64,000 bases of DNA from contig JAPDJU010000006.1 of the NCBI GenBank assembly GCA_029258915.1, positions 37,183-101,182 on the forward strand, written 5' to 3'. Shown here piece after piece: positions 9,605 through 19,419 of the stretch. The notes beneath the pieces are model-generated. The model made no database searches. It had not been told where the DNA came from and saw only the letters and a program-made list of their open reading frames with translations. A program made the position numbers and the translations under genes. Source of the stretch: Thermoproteota archaeon (lineage in GTDB: Archaea; Thermoproteota; Thermoprotei_A; EX4484-217-1). Each line of letters begins with the position of its first letter. The first letter of the stretch is position 1.

Positions 9605-10291
9605 GTGCCAACACCTAGAGCTGCTGTAAAAGATAAGTGGAAAGTGAAAAAATGGTACACTGTAGTAACTCCACCTGTTTTCGGCGAAGTACCTTTAGGG
9701 ACAACTCCTTCAGATAATCCGTTAAAACTTGTAGGTAGGGTTATTGAAACAACACTTTACGATTTAACGGGAGATTTTACGTTAGTTCACGTACACTTAT
9801 ATTTTCAGATAGTTAAGATTATTGGGAATAAATGTATTACTAGGTTTAAAGGACATGAATTAGCTAGAGACTACATGAGAAGTATTGTCAGGAGAAGGAG
9901 CAGTAAGGTTCAAGGAATATTCAATATTCAAACAAAAGACGGTTACGGTTTAAGAATAACGGCAGTTGTTCTAACATCTTACAGATGCAAAACATCTCAA
10001 AAGAGAGCTATTAGGAAAATTATGAAGGAAATCATTGAACAAAGAGCTTCAGAATTAACCTTAAACGATCTCATTAAAGCCATGATCTTCGGTAAACTCT
10101 CAAGCGAAATTTTCGCTCAAGCAAAGAAAGTATATCCTTTAAGGAAAGTCGAAATATATAAGTCCAAGCTCCTTACAATACCCACACCTGAAGGTCCCAA
10201 ACCCGCTACAGTAGTTTCCCCACTAATGCTTAAAGGTAAGGAAGCAGAGAAAATAATAAAAGAAGTTATTGTTCAGCCGGAGAAAGCTTAA
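9605..10291 (+). CDS. rps3ae: 30S ribosomal protein S3ae (eS1)
   Basis: DKWKVKKWYTVVTPPVFGEVPLGTTPSDNPLKLVGRVIETTLYDLTGDF; GTG start. Confidence 0.96.
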   Translation: MPTPRAAVKDKWKVKKWYTVVTPPVFGEVPLGTTPSDNPLKLVGRVIETTLYDLTGDFTLVHVHLYFQIVKIIGNKCITRFKGHELARDYMRSIVRRRSSKVQGIFNIQTKDGYGLRITAVVLTSYRCKTSQKRAIRKIMKEIIEQRASELTLNDLIKAMIFGKLSSEIFAQAKKVYPLRKVEIYKSKLLTIPTPEGPKPATVVSPLMLKGKEAEKIIKEVIVQPEKA

Positions 10292-10352
10292 AGAAACATT
10301 ATAAAGAATAAACATTTTTGAGCAAAATCTAATCATCTTAGGGGCTGGCTTT

Positions 10353-11411
10353 TTGAATAAGCCTAATATACTTGTTAAAACACCTTTAGGCATGGAAAAC
10401 ATTGTAGCTGCAAGAATTCTTGAACTAACTCCTAATGTGAGAGTTGCTCCAAGACCTAGGGGGTTTTTAGGCCTAGTTTTAGTTGAAGCAGAAAAACAAT
10501 TCGAAGTAGCTGAGCAGATTAAGAAAAATATTCTTGAAGCAGAAAAAGTTATTCCAGCATATGAGGTTGTAGAAGCAAGTTTAGATAAAATAGTTGAAGC
10601 AGCAAAAAAAGTAGTTAAAAACAGAATAAAACCATATGAAACTTTTGCGATAAGAACAACTCGTAGAGGTAAACATAGTTTTACAAGTTTAGACGTAAAC
10701 ATTAAAGCCGGTGCCGCAGTTAAGGAGATAACAAACGCTTCGGTCAATCTTTCATTTCCTGACAAAATAGTAGCTATTGAAATTATAGGAGATACAGCTT
10801 TAATATCTATTTTAAAAGGTACGGGGGAGTATAAGAAGCTAAGACCGGGAAAGGAGCCAGTGGTAAAGTTTTTGCGCAAAATAGCTCTCATTCAAATGCC
10901 TTACCTAGGTCCCTTAGATGCTTCTTACAATATGGGTGTTAGAATAGGTAGAGAAGCGCAAACATTTGAAGTAAAGGAACTCGTAATAGCTCCTATAGGT
11001 TCCATTCCAGCTGATCAGCTTCTAATGTTTCTTAAGGGAGTTTATGAAGGAATAGAGTCAAGATATAACATCCAAAAGAAAACATATGCTAGGAAAGTAA
11101 ATAAAATTCCGGTTTACGTTCAAGACCTATACCAGGTAGTCAGAGATAGGTTTAAGGAACCAATAATTGTCTTTGAACCTGAAGGAGAACCCGTAATTAA
11201 AATGAAGAATAAGATTAAAGAGATGTTCAACAGCCCTAAAGTTAAAAGAATAAACATTCTCATAGGTTCACGTGTAGGAATACCCGTAGGAATATACAGG
11301 TTCGCCGATTTAATCCTTGACATAGCCCCCGGAGTTACGATATCAACAGATTTAGCTGCTGCATCGGCAATTACAGCTTTAATTACGGTGCTTGAGAGTG
11401 TCGAGGATTAA
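10353..11411 (+). CDS. THUMP domain / SPOUT-like RNA methylase
   Basis: N-terminal THUMP-like region (PYETFAIRTTRRGKHSFTSLDVN) and C-terminal INILIGSRVGIPVGIYRFADLILDIAPGVTISTDLAAASAITAL. Confidence 0.75.
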   Translation: MNKPNILVKTPLGMENIVAARILELTPNVRVAPRPRGFLGLVLVEAEKQFEVAEQIKKNILEAEKVIPAYEVVEASLDKIVEAAKKVVKNRIKPYETFAIRTTRRGKHSFTSLDVNIKAGAAVKEITNASVNLSFPDKIVAIEIIGDTALISILKGTGEYKKLRPGKEPVVKFLRKIALIQMPYLGPLDASYNMGVRIGREAQTFEVKELVIAPIGSIPADQLLMFLKGVYEGIESRYNIQKKTYARKVNKIPVYVQDLYQVVRDRFKEPIIVFEPEGEPVIKMKNKIKEMFNSPKVKRINILIGSRVGIPVGIYRFADLILDIAPGVTISTDLAAASAITALITVLESVED

Positions 11412-12696
11412 AACAGCGGTAATTTTAGCCGCAGGTAAAGGCGAAAGATTACAGCCATTTACATATACCAGACCTAAACCGTTAATTCCAATATTAAATA
11501 GACCATTCATAAGCTATATTCTGGATAACATCATAGCGTGCGGTATTGAGAAAATAGTTTTAGTTGTACATTATCTTAAAGAAAAAGTAATCGACTATGT
11601 TAAGAAGGAATACGGGAATAAAGCTAACATTGTGTTCGTGGATCAAGGAGAACCTTTAGGAACAGGGCATGCTGTAAAAGTTTTAGAGAACATGCTAAGC
11701 GAACTGTTTCTGCTAATATACGGCGATGTATACGTAGATAGAGAAGTTTTAAGGAAAGTACTTTCACAAGCAGAAGAACATGAGAACGCCTTAGTAGGTG
11801 TACCTGTCGAGAATCCGTGGGATTATGGAGTTCTAATAGTTAAAGATGAACTCCTTAAAGGCATTGTTGAAAAACCTGAAAAAGGAAAAGAACCATCAAA
11901 CATAATCAACGCTGGAATATATGCTTTAACAACAGAAATATTCAGTTTTCTTAAGAAAACAAGGATTTCGCCAAGAGGGGAAATAGAATTAACGGATGCG
12001 ATAACAGAGCTTGCGAAGAAGAACGAAGTTAAAGTTATATTTATTGAGTGTAGCGCATGGTTCGAGTTGGGTAAAGTATGGGACATATTAGAACTTAATA
12101 AGATAATGCTTGATAAAATAAGAGAAAGTAAGATAGAAGGCATAGTTGAAGAAAACGTTAGCATAAGAGGTAAAGTGATCATAGAGAAAAACACCATCAT
12201 AAGGTCGGGCACGTACATTGAGGGACCAGTATTTATAGGTGAGAATTGCAGTATAGGGCCAAATTCCTACATTAGACCATACACTGTCCTAGGAAATCAC
12301 GTTAAAATAGGGGCCTCATGTGAAATTAAAGCAAGCACAATAATGGACTACACTCACATTCCCCACTTAAGTTACGTTGGAGACAGCATAATAGGAGAGC
12401 ATGTTAATTTTGGAGCAGGAACAATAACAGCAAACCTAAGATTAGACGATAAAACAGTTAAAGTAACTTTAAAAGGTAAGAGAGTCGACACCAAGAGAAG
12501 AAAATTAGGAGCATTTGTAGGAGACTACGTTAAAACGGGAATAAACGTATCTCTAATGCCGGGAGTAAAGATAGGACCATATACATGGATAGCTCCAGGG
12601 CTTGTAATCTACGAAGATCTACCACCCTATTCTTTCGTAAAGCCTGTAAATAAAAGGGGCTACATCGTAGAGAAATTAGTTATTAAGAATGACTGA
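11392..12696 (+). CDS. Bifunctional sugar-1-phosphate nucleotidylyltransferase / acyltransferase (GlmU-like)
   Basis: AVILAAGKGERLQPFTYTRPKPLIPI plus left-handed beta-helix hexapeptides; TTG start. Confidence 0.92.
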   Translation: MRVSRIKTAVILAAGKGERLQPFTYTRPKPLIPILNRPFISYILDNIIACGIEKIVLVVHYLKEKVIDYVKKEYGNKANIVFVDQGEPLGTGHAVKVLENMLSELFLLIYGDVYVDREVLRKVLSQAEEHENALVGVPVENPWDYGVLIVKDELLKGIVEKPEKGKEPSNIINAGIYALTTEIFSFLKKTRISPRGEIELTDAITELAKKNEVKVIFIECSAWFELGKVWDILELNKIMLDKIRESKIEGIVEENVSIRGKVIIEKNTIIRSGTYIEGPVFIGENCSIGPNSYIRPYTVLGNHVKIGASCEIKASTIMDYTHIPHLSYVGDSIIGEHVNFGAGTITANLRLDDKTVKVTLKGKRVDTKRRKLGAFVGDYVKTGINVSLMPGVKIGPYTWIAPGLVIYEDLPPYSFVKPVNKRGYIVEKLVIKND

Positions 12697-12755
12697 AAAA
12701 ACCTCCTTAAACTTTAAACTATACAATTAGCTTAAGGTTTCTAGGTGGCTTAGTT

Positions 12756-13646
12756 GTGGAGAAAATAGAGCTATATGGCTTAACAATGCCGCTAGTGGAA
12801 GAGAAAACGGATATAGCAAAACTCATAGTTAGTGAAGCTGAAAAACTGGGTATAAACATAGAAAATGGTGATGTAGTAGTTGTTACATCTAAGCTTCTCC
12901 AAAAGACCATAGGAGATGTTATTGATTTAAAAACAGTGAAACCTAGCTTTAAGGCTAAAATAATAAGTAAAATCTTCAAAAAAGACCTCGTAGAAACGGA
13001 AATAGTTCTGAAAAACAGTCAGAAAGTACTACTTGCAGTACCAACAGGTTTTCTTAGGGAGCATATAGGTAAAATTTCTAAAAACGTTAAAGACGGACTA
13101 AAAGCTCTAGAAAAAGTAAAATGTATCCTCATAACGATAACTAAGAACGGTTTTATAGCGACAGATGCTGGAGTAGATTATTCTAATTTACCTCAAGGAT
13201 ATGCTATAGCGAATGATTTAGATTTCGACCTGGAAGCAGAAAGAATAAGAAGAAAGATAAAGGAAATTACGGGTAAGAATGTAGCAGTAGTGATCTCGGA
13301 TACCGAATTTACCATTTCAAACGGTAAGTTCGGCTCAATAGATGTAGCAGTAGGTTCTTCGGGAATAGAGCCGCTTACAAGACTCTTTGGAGAAAAAGAC
13401 CTTTACGGTAAGCCAAAATTTGGAGGGTTAGATATTGTTGTTGATGAAATATGCTCAGCTGCAGCACTGCTCATGAAGCAATGTGGTGAAGGAATACCTG
13501 TAGTTATAATCAGAGGACTAAAATACACACCAAGCGTTAGAGGAGTGAAAGACATATTGATTGTTAAATATAGAAGAAAAGCTTCAAAGATTCTCTTGAA
13601 AATAGCCTTAATCAACATGGTAGCTAAAATTTTAAAAATAATATAG
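12756..13646 (+). CDS. cofE: Coenzyme F420-0:L-glutamate ligase (CofE)-like
   Basis: NGDVVVVTSKLLQKTIG...VVISDTEFTISNGKFGSIDVAVGSSGIEPL..GKPKFGGLDIVVDEICSAA. Confidence 0.85.
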   Translation: MEKIELYGLTMPLVEEKTDIAKLIVSEAEKLGINIENGDVVVVTSKLLQKTIGDVIDLKTVKPSFKAKIISKIFKKDLVETEIVLKNSQKVLLAVPTGFLREHIGKISKNVKDGLKALEKVKCILITITKNGFIATDAGVDYSNLPQGYAIANDLDFDLEAERIRRKIKEITGKNVAVVISDTEFTISNGKFGSIDVAVGSSGIEPLTRLFGEKDLYGKPKFGGLDIVVDEICSAAALLMKQCGEGIPVVIIRGLKYTPSVRGVKDILIVKYRRKASKILLKIALINMVAKILKII

Positions 13647-13673
13647 CTATCTTCATTGGGGATACATGTAAAC

Positions 13674-14711
13674 CTAAAGTCCGACAGCTTCCCTACCTAT
13701 CTCTTTAACTAACTTCTCTATGTTTTCCATGGTTTTACAGAATACACCTACGTTTCCTAATCTAACTTTCTTTAAACCGTGTTTTTCCATTACTTTATAG
13801 GCATTTACCATTTCACTATATGTCGGTTTTCTGAATCCTGACAGTAAGTATTCTGGGAAAAAGGCAAGAATGGTTATGGGTATTTCCTTATCCGCTTCTG
13901 AAAGGAGTTTAGCAAACTTTTCTATTTGATCTAGCTCTACTAGGCCTGGAATGTAAATTAAAACCACTTCTAAAACTATTCCTGATTCTTTAGCTATTGA
14001 GGGTATTTCAAGAATCCATTCATTTGTTGTTCCGCAAAGCTCTCTGTACGTTTTCGCATCGAATGCCTTCATATCAAGCCATATTGAGTCTAGTCCTGCG
14101 GAGTAGTATAATTCAATGTTCTCACGTACTAGACCATATCCGTTAGTTTCAATGTGAATCCACATCTCCGGAGCTTCCCTTTTTATTAGCTTAAACACTT
14201 TAACGTAGAAGCTTGGTTGACAATACAGATCTCCTCCGGTAAAGGAGACAATGTTCCTGGCTGGGCCGTAGCCTTGAGGCGAAAAGAGAATTTGTTCAGG
14301 CTTAAGTTTGTTCGGACAAAACACTCCCTTACTTTCCGAAACCTTACACACACCACAGTGTGCACACAAGTCTGAAGCATGCCACATAGTAGCTCTACTT
14401 CTAGGTTCCCAGACGGTTACTGTTTCCCTATACTTCAATACCTCTTTAAGAATATCTTCAGGTTTCATCCATTTACCTTTAGCATACTGTGAAAAATACC
14501 AACTATGACATTTTAAGCAGTTATGATTACAGCACGACTGATATATTGAGAGGTAATCTTCAGGTCTGCTTAAGATAATATCGTAGATAAGTCTTTCAAC
14601 ATTCCCTCCCACTTTCCTTAATCCAGCACTACACGGTCTCGTAAAAGTATTATCCACTGCAACAACGTTACCGCAAGACCGATAACCTAGAGATTCAAGG
14701 TAGCATACCAC
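13674..14711 (-). CDS. Radical SAM protein with additional Cys cluster
   Basis: SCCNHNCLKCHSWYFSQ (CX3CX2C), CAHCGVCKVSESKGVFC insert, SFTGGDL; 345 aa. Confidence 0.85.
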   Translation of the reverse strand: MVCYLESLGYRSCGNVVAVDNTFTRPCSAGLRKVGGNVERLIYDIILSRPEDYLSIYQSCCNHNCLKCHSWYFSQYAKGKWMKPEDILKEVLKYRETVTVWEPRSRATMWHASDLCAHCGVCKVSESKGVFCPNKLKPEQILFSPQGYGPARNIVSFTGGDLYCQPSFYVKVFKLIKREAPEMWIHIETNGYGLVRENIELYYSAGLDSIWLDMKAFDAKTYRELCGTTNEWILEIPSIAKESGIVLEVVLIYIPGLVELDQIEKFAKLLSEADKEIPITILAFFPEYLLSGFRKPTYSEMVNAYKVMEKHGLKKVRLGNVGVFCKTMENIEKLVKEIGREAVGL

Positions 14712-14748
14712 ACTGGATCACACAACATTAAGCTAAAAATGTTTAACG

Positions 14749-15144
14749 TTATTTCATGAATTTAAGTATAAATAAAACCATGATAGCAATTACGATAATG
14801 AAAAAGCATGTTATGACCGCAAAAGCTACTTCACTTGATAAAGGAATTATTAGCCCAGGTAGTACAATATATGCTTCTTCACTAGCTAACCCTACAGTTA
14901 ATGTAGCTAACATCATCAAAGCAAAACCAGCAAATGTAAGAATAATACCTATCCACAGTGGTTTAATTAGTAATGGTATTTCTGGGACAGCTAACTGAGG
15001 ACCTATATTAGCTTTTCTCTTTAAACAATCTACGCACAGCCATACTGAGGGTTCAAAACAATTGCTACAAATCACTCTACCGCAGTTTTGGCAAACATAC
15101 ATAGCTTGGTTTTTACGGCAAATACTACATAGAGGCACAACCAC
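14749..15144 (-). CDS. Zinc-finger (B-box/HIT-like) membrane protein
   Basis: CSICRKNQAMYVCQNCGRVICSNC...CVDC followed by two hydrophobic segments. Confidence 0.6.
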   Translation of the reverse strand: MVVPLCSICRKNQAMYVCQNCGRVICSNCFEPSVWLCVDCLKRKANIGPQLAVPEIPLLIKPLWIGIILTFAGFALMMLATLTVGLASEEAYIVLPGLIIPLSSEVAFAVITCFFIIVIAIMVLFILKFMK

Positions 15145-15159
15145 TTTTCAAACCTCTAC

Positions 15160-15675
15160 CTATTCTTTTTCCAAAACTATTTCTAAGACTCCATGCTTAT
15201 AACGGGCTTTAGCTCTAGAGGGATTTACTCTTGAAGGTAGTTTTATTTCTCTAAAATACTCTGGAGCCCTTATTACAAGAGTTTCCCTGTCCTTAAGGAT
15301 TTTGACATCTATATTTTTCTTATCCACTCCTTTAATTTCGGCGACAATTGTTATTTCATTTTCATTTTCGAAAATATCTATATCAGAATACTCCTCAGAA
15401 ACCTCCCTTATCTTAGGGCGTCTTTCCTGACTCTCATGTTCAATTCCTATAATACGTTTACGTCCAGGTCTGCTACCAAACTCTCTTATAACTGGTTTAC
15501 CATCCGGACCTACAGTTACTGAGAATCCATAAAAGTATTCTCCTTTATGCTTTTCACTAGAAAATTCCTCCAGCCCTTTTTCGAAAAGTCTCTCTATCTC
15601 TTCAACGTCTTTTAGAAATCTCCTAATTAACTTCCTAAAGATATCTTCGTCGTCAAATGCCATTGCTTTGTTCAC
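15160..15675 (-). CDS. Hsp20/alpha-crystallin family small heat-shock protein
   Basis: C-terminal IDIFENENEITIVAEIKGVDKKNIDVKI...REIKLPSRVNPSRAKARYKHGVLEIVLEKE. Confidence 0.85.
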   Translation of the reverse strand: MNKAMAFDDEDIFRKLIRRFLKDVEEIERLFEKGLEEFSSEKHKGEYFYGFSVTVGPDGKPVIREFGSRPGRKRIIGIEHESQERRPKIREVSEEYSDIDIFENENEITIVAEIKGVDKKNIDVKILKDRETLVIRAPEYFREIKLPSRVNPSRAKARYKHGVLEIVLEKE

Positions 15676-15724
15676 CTAGGAGTGTTTTAGAATGTTAGGC
15701 TATTTTAATTTATATCCTGGCAAA

Positions 15725-17254
15725 CTATCCTTTAAGCCACTCTTCCAATTGCGGTTTAAGCTTTTCCACTCTATATCTCACATACCTTATGAATAGCTTT
15801 ATCAGTAGTTTCACCGGGAACTTACTTGGTTCTTTTAAGTAGAACTTGCTCATCATTTCCTCGGCCCAGTATATGCTATGATTTAGTGTTTTCAATAGCA
15901 CGTCTACATGTTCCGGCTTAACATGTTTCTTTCTAAACCAGTCTCTATGTCTAAGCGCACCCATAGGTACGAAGAACATTGGAACTATTAGACTTCTATA
16001 GGGTTTAAGTTTATCTATGAGCTCAGCTGTTTTAACAACGTCATCTCTTGTCTCTCCTGGAATACCTAAGATTATTGTTGCTGCAGGTACTATGTGGTTT
16101 TCATGCATTATTGCGAAAGCGTCTTCAACTATTTCAGGCCATTTTCCGGGAGGGTATGGTGCAGCTTTTCCAGGCATTACTATTTTGGCTAATCTAGGTG
16201 AACCTGTTTCAATACCCACTTGAACACCCATAAACTCCTGGTTACCTATTAAAATTATGTCTTTCATAAGCTTACTTATTAAACCATATTTTTCCTCGGC
16301 ATATTTTACTGTCGAAAGCGTTAGATGAGACCATCCTATAGGCCCCTCTCCTGCAAGCTCCCTTGCAAGGTTATGAAGCTTAACTAATGCTTCAGGATTA
16401 GGCTCTACTCCTTCAGCACCATACAATAAAACGTCTTCACTATGGAAGAGAACTCCTTTGATCCCAGCTTTTAAGTTAACCTTAATTTCCTTAGCAATAA
16501 TGTCTGGTGGGATGAACTTCAGAGGTCTAAGGGTTACAGGGCAGAAACGGCATCCCCTAGGGCAACCTCTCATGATTTCGACTAGGCCATTAACGCTTGC
16601 ACTCTTAATTACGGGAATCTCTTCAATACTTGGACTATCGTATGGTCCAACATAGATGTAATCTGGTAAAGGCTCATCGGCTAATGCTTTCTCAACAATC
16701 TCAACTATGACCTTCTCTACTTCACCATCAATGACAAGGTCTACACCCCATTTTCTCCAATACTCTAACTCCCAAAGCCACTGCCAAGCACCTGGACCTC
16801 CGGCTATAATCTTAACACCTTTCTCCTTAGCCATTTTAACCGAAGGGCTTTCCATAAGCTTCCTGAATAAAACCCTATTAATAGGCTCCTTCCCCGTAAT
16901 CATCCACCATTCGCTACTGGGTGGACCGTAGGCAAAATAGTCATGATGTCCTAGCATGAGTATTTTCATAGAATCTAAGTGTTTATGGATGTAATCGGGA
17001 TCTATTATTGCAGCTTCAAACCCTGCCTCAATGAGTTTAGCTTCAACTTTCCTCATGCCATAAGGTGCTTCAACGGGTTTACCCTCTTCATCAACCCTAA
17101 CTTTGGGTGCAGCAAGCCATAACCACAGTTTTTCAGGTAAGCCTAAAGCAGGTCCAGTAGCCAAGAAACCTAGGAACTCCCTACCATGATGGTTGCTCAT
17201 CATAGTTCTATCGGTAGTTAGTACTATTTCATATTTGCTCATGGTCTTCACCAA
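15725..17254 (-). CDS. Cobalamin-binding-type radical SAM protein
   Basis: RGCPRGCRFCPVTLRPLKF (CX3CX2C), GVQVGIETGSPRL, ATIILGIPGETRDD; N-terminal Rossmann-like region with IIAGGPGAW. Confidence 0.88.
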   Translation of the reverse strand: MVKTMSKYEIVLTTDRTMMSNHHGREFLGFLATGPALGLPEKLWLWLAAPKVRVDEEGKPVEAPYGMRKVEAKLIEAGFEAAIIDPDYIHKHLDSMKILMLGHHDYFAYGPPSSEWWMITGKEPINRVLFRKLMESPSVKMAKEKGVKIIAGGPGAWQWLWELEYWRKWGVDLVIDGEVEKVIVEIVEKALADEPLPDYIYVGPYDSPSIEEIPVIKSASVNGLVEIMRGCPRGCRFCPVTLRPLKFIPPDIIAKEIKVNLKAGIKGVLFHSEDVLLYGAEGVEPNPEALVKLHNLARELAGEGPIGWSHLTLSTVKYAEEKYGLISKLMKDIILIGNQEFMGVQVGIETGSPRLAKIVMPGKAAPYPPGKWPEIVEDAFAIMHENHIVPAATIILGIPGETRDDVVKTAELIDKLKPYRSLIVPMFFVPMGALRHRDWFRKKHVKPEHVDVLLKTLNHSIYWAEEMMSKFYLKEPSKFPVKLLIKLFIRYVRYRVEKLKPQLEEWLKG

Positions 17255-17256
17255 TA

Positions 17257-17550
17257 CTATGCTTCGATAACCTCATAAGGATTATTTTCTAGCCTATTGA
17301 GAAGTTCATTTAGACCTCCACGGGATAATTTATGGTATTCTATTATAAGGGTATAAGCAATGTTTTCGAATACTATGTTTCTTAGTTTTTCAAGGTATAA
17401 TGGTCTTTCATCGTTCGTTAGAACATGGATTATAAACTTTCTAAATCCTAAGGCGGAATAACTGGATAGTTTGTCTAGCACCTTTTTGCTATCCAGATTT
17501 CCCTTCGACACTAACACTACATGGAATGCTCTATCCTCTAATATGCTCAT
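17257..17550 (-). CDS. Hypothetical protein, 97 aa, in operon with radical SAM and HTH genes
   Basis: Compact ORF, 2-6 nt from neighbours. Confidence 0.6.
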   Translation of the reverse strand: MSILEDRAFHVVLVSKGNLDSKKVLDKLSSYSALGFRKFIIHVLTNDERPLYLEKLRNIVFENIAYTLIIEYHKLSRGGLNELLNRLENNPYEVIEA

Positions 17551-17556
17551 AAAGAT

Positions 17557-17934
17557 CTACCTTAGGACCTTAAGCATCTTCATAAGTTCTACTTCGAAAG
17601 GTTTAAGCTCAGTTACGAGAACATCCTTCCTAATTTCTTTAATAGTTTCTTGAATAATCTCCCTTAGCATAGACAAGTGTTCTTTAAGCAAATTGCTAAT
17701 TGCTTTCTTTTTAACTTTAACTAGGAGTTTTCTACGCTTCTCATACACTTTCTCTATTAATTTTCTGCTTTCGAGAAATTGAAGAATAGAAGATAAATGT
17801 CCTTTAGCATACCCTGTTTTCTCGGAAAGTTCTTTTAGGGATAATGGTCTTTCCTCGATAATTAAAATAGCCAATACGAGAGCTGCTGTTGCAGATAAGC
17901 CTGTTAGTTGGAGTAACTTGGCTAAACTTAGCAT
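17557..17934 (-). CDS. Winged-helix transcriptional regulator (MarR/TrmB-like)
   Basis: ERPLSLKELSEKTGYAKGHLSSILQFLESRKLIEKVYEKRRKLLVKV. Confidence 0.75.
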   Translation of the reverse strand: MLSLAKLLQLTGLSATAALVLAILIIEERPLSLKELSEKTGYAKGHLSSILQFLESRKLIEKVYEKRRKLLVKVKKKAISNLLKEHLSMLREIIQETIKEIRKDVLVTELKPFEVELMKMLKVLR

Positions 17935-17972
17935 TTCATTAACCTCTAATGTTTTGTCTGTTCGAAATGTTC

Positions 17973-18024
17973 AGAAAACAGAGTGTATTTCCTACAATTT
18001 AAATTTAACTAAAGAAAACAGAGT
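17973..18024. repeat. 12-bp direct repeat AGAAAACAGAGT, two copies 40 bp apart
   Basis: 17973-17984 and 18013-18024, in the gap upstream of the HTH gene. Confidence 0.7.
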
Positions 18025-18039
18025 ACCAAAGTATTTTCC

Positions 18040-19251
18040 CTACCTTCCTTTAGCAGCTACTATCGATATTACATCGTTGTCTTTTAGTATGTAGTTCTCT
18101 CCGAGTCTTCTCTTAGTACGTACATCTATAGCGTAAAGAAATGTTTTACCAAGATCGGTATGTATTTTATAAGCTAACTCTTTAGCTGTTGTGCCTTTTT
18201 TCACAAGGTAAACATCAGGGAGAATGTTTCCTTTATGATCTGTTAGCTTTATGGGGTCTTCTACAGGGTAAACAGTTATCATGTTAAGTTTTTTCAAGAC
18301 AGCCTTGTTTATTGCTTGCTGAACACCTGTTGAACCCCATTTCTTCAAAACTTTCTCTCTAATGTACTCCAATCCTTTTATTTCTCTAGTAGTAAGATAT
18401 GAATGGTCTAAGATTTTAAAATCAGGATCTCCTGGAATATACTTTATTACCCCTTTGTTTACTGCTCTTCTTAAAACAAGCTCTGCTAATGCTGATGTAG
18501 GAACAATTATTTGATCCTTAAGCTCTTTCCTCATTTCTTTTATGAAATCCTCTGCTATTGAAAGATCTGCCTTATTAGCTACGGTTATTGTTGGTTTAGC
18601 TATTTTTCTAAGATTTTTAACAAATAAAAGTAATTCCTCACTCTTCCAGGATGAAGGTTTTGATGACTCTAATTTTGATTTTCTTAAAGCTTCAATAACA
18701 TGAATTTTCGTTATGGAAAGACCTGAAAGCCTCTCAGCAAGTATTTCTTCAAATTTTCCTTCAGATTCTGCTTTGTGAACAAGTTTTCTCCAGTCCTTTT
18801 GTAGTATTTGGAAAAGCCACATATCTACCTCATTCTGTATTTGAATAACTTCTTCTATGGGATTATATGTTCCCGGAGGTACAGGTCTCCCTTCGGCATC
18901 CGTTGAACCTGATGCATCAACTATGTGTAGTAGTACATCTGCTTTACGTAAATTATCTAGAAACTTGTTACCTAAACCTCTGCCTTTATGTGCTCCAGGT
19001 ATTAGCCCTGCTACATCCATTAAAGTTACTGGTATGAACCTTATTCCCTCTATGCATATTGAGTTTTGAGGATCATCTTTAACACCGAATTCTTTACAAA
19101 CACATTGCTTCCTAACATAACCTACTCCAATATTCGGCTTAATTGTGGTGAATGGATGGTTAGCTATACTTACCGAGACCATAGTGGCAGCAGTAAAGAA
19201 CGTTGATTTGCCTACATTCGTCTTTCCAATAACTCCAATTAACAAGGGCAT
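18040..19251 (-). CDS. ychF: YchF/Obg-like translation-associated GTPase
   Basis: GVIGKTNVGKSTFFTAAT, MDVAGLIPGAHKGRGLGNKFLD, TVANKADLS, C-terminal TGS-like region. Confidence 0.95.
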   Translation of the reverse strand: MPLLIGVIGKTNVGKSTFFTAATMVSVSIANHPFTTIKPNIGVGYVRKQCVCKEFGVKDDPQNSICIEGIRFIPVTLMDVAGLIPGAHKGRGLGNKFLDNLRKADVLLHIVDASGSTDAEGRPVPPGTYNPIEEVIQIQNEVDMWLFQILQKDWRKLVHKAESEGKFEEILAERLSGLSITKIHVIEALRKSKLESSKPSSWKSEELLLFVKNLRKIAKPTITVANKADLSIAEDFIKEMRKELKDQIIVPTSALAELVLRRAVNKGVIKYIPGDPDFKILDHSYLTTREIKGLEYIREKVLKKWGSTGVQQAINKAVLKKLNMITVYPVEDPIKLTDHKGNILPDVYLVKKGTTAKELAYKIHTDLGKTFLYAIDVRTKRRLGENYILKDNDVISIVAAKGR

Positions 19252-19419
19252 TTATGACCAACTCTATTGAATACACGTAGGTTATATTATGTGGTTCATA
19301 AAAACTTATAAACTTTATACCTTTAATATGTGGTGGAAATAGCTTCTCTAAAAGAAACATATAAATTTATAAACTTCCATCAGCATTCTCAAAACACGAA
19401 TTAATATTGGTGAATAGTC

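Noticed and set aside
10223-10891. Long antisense ORF (222 aa) opposite the THUMP-SPOUT gene
   Set aside because: Mirrors a well-supported sense gene; composition low in charged residues, typical shadow ORF.
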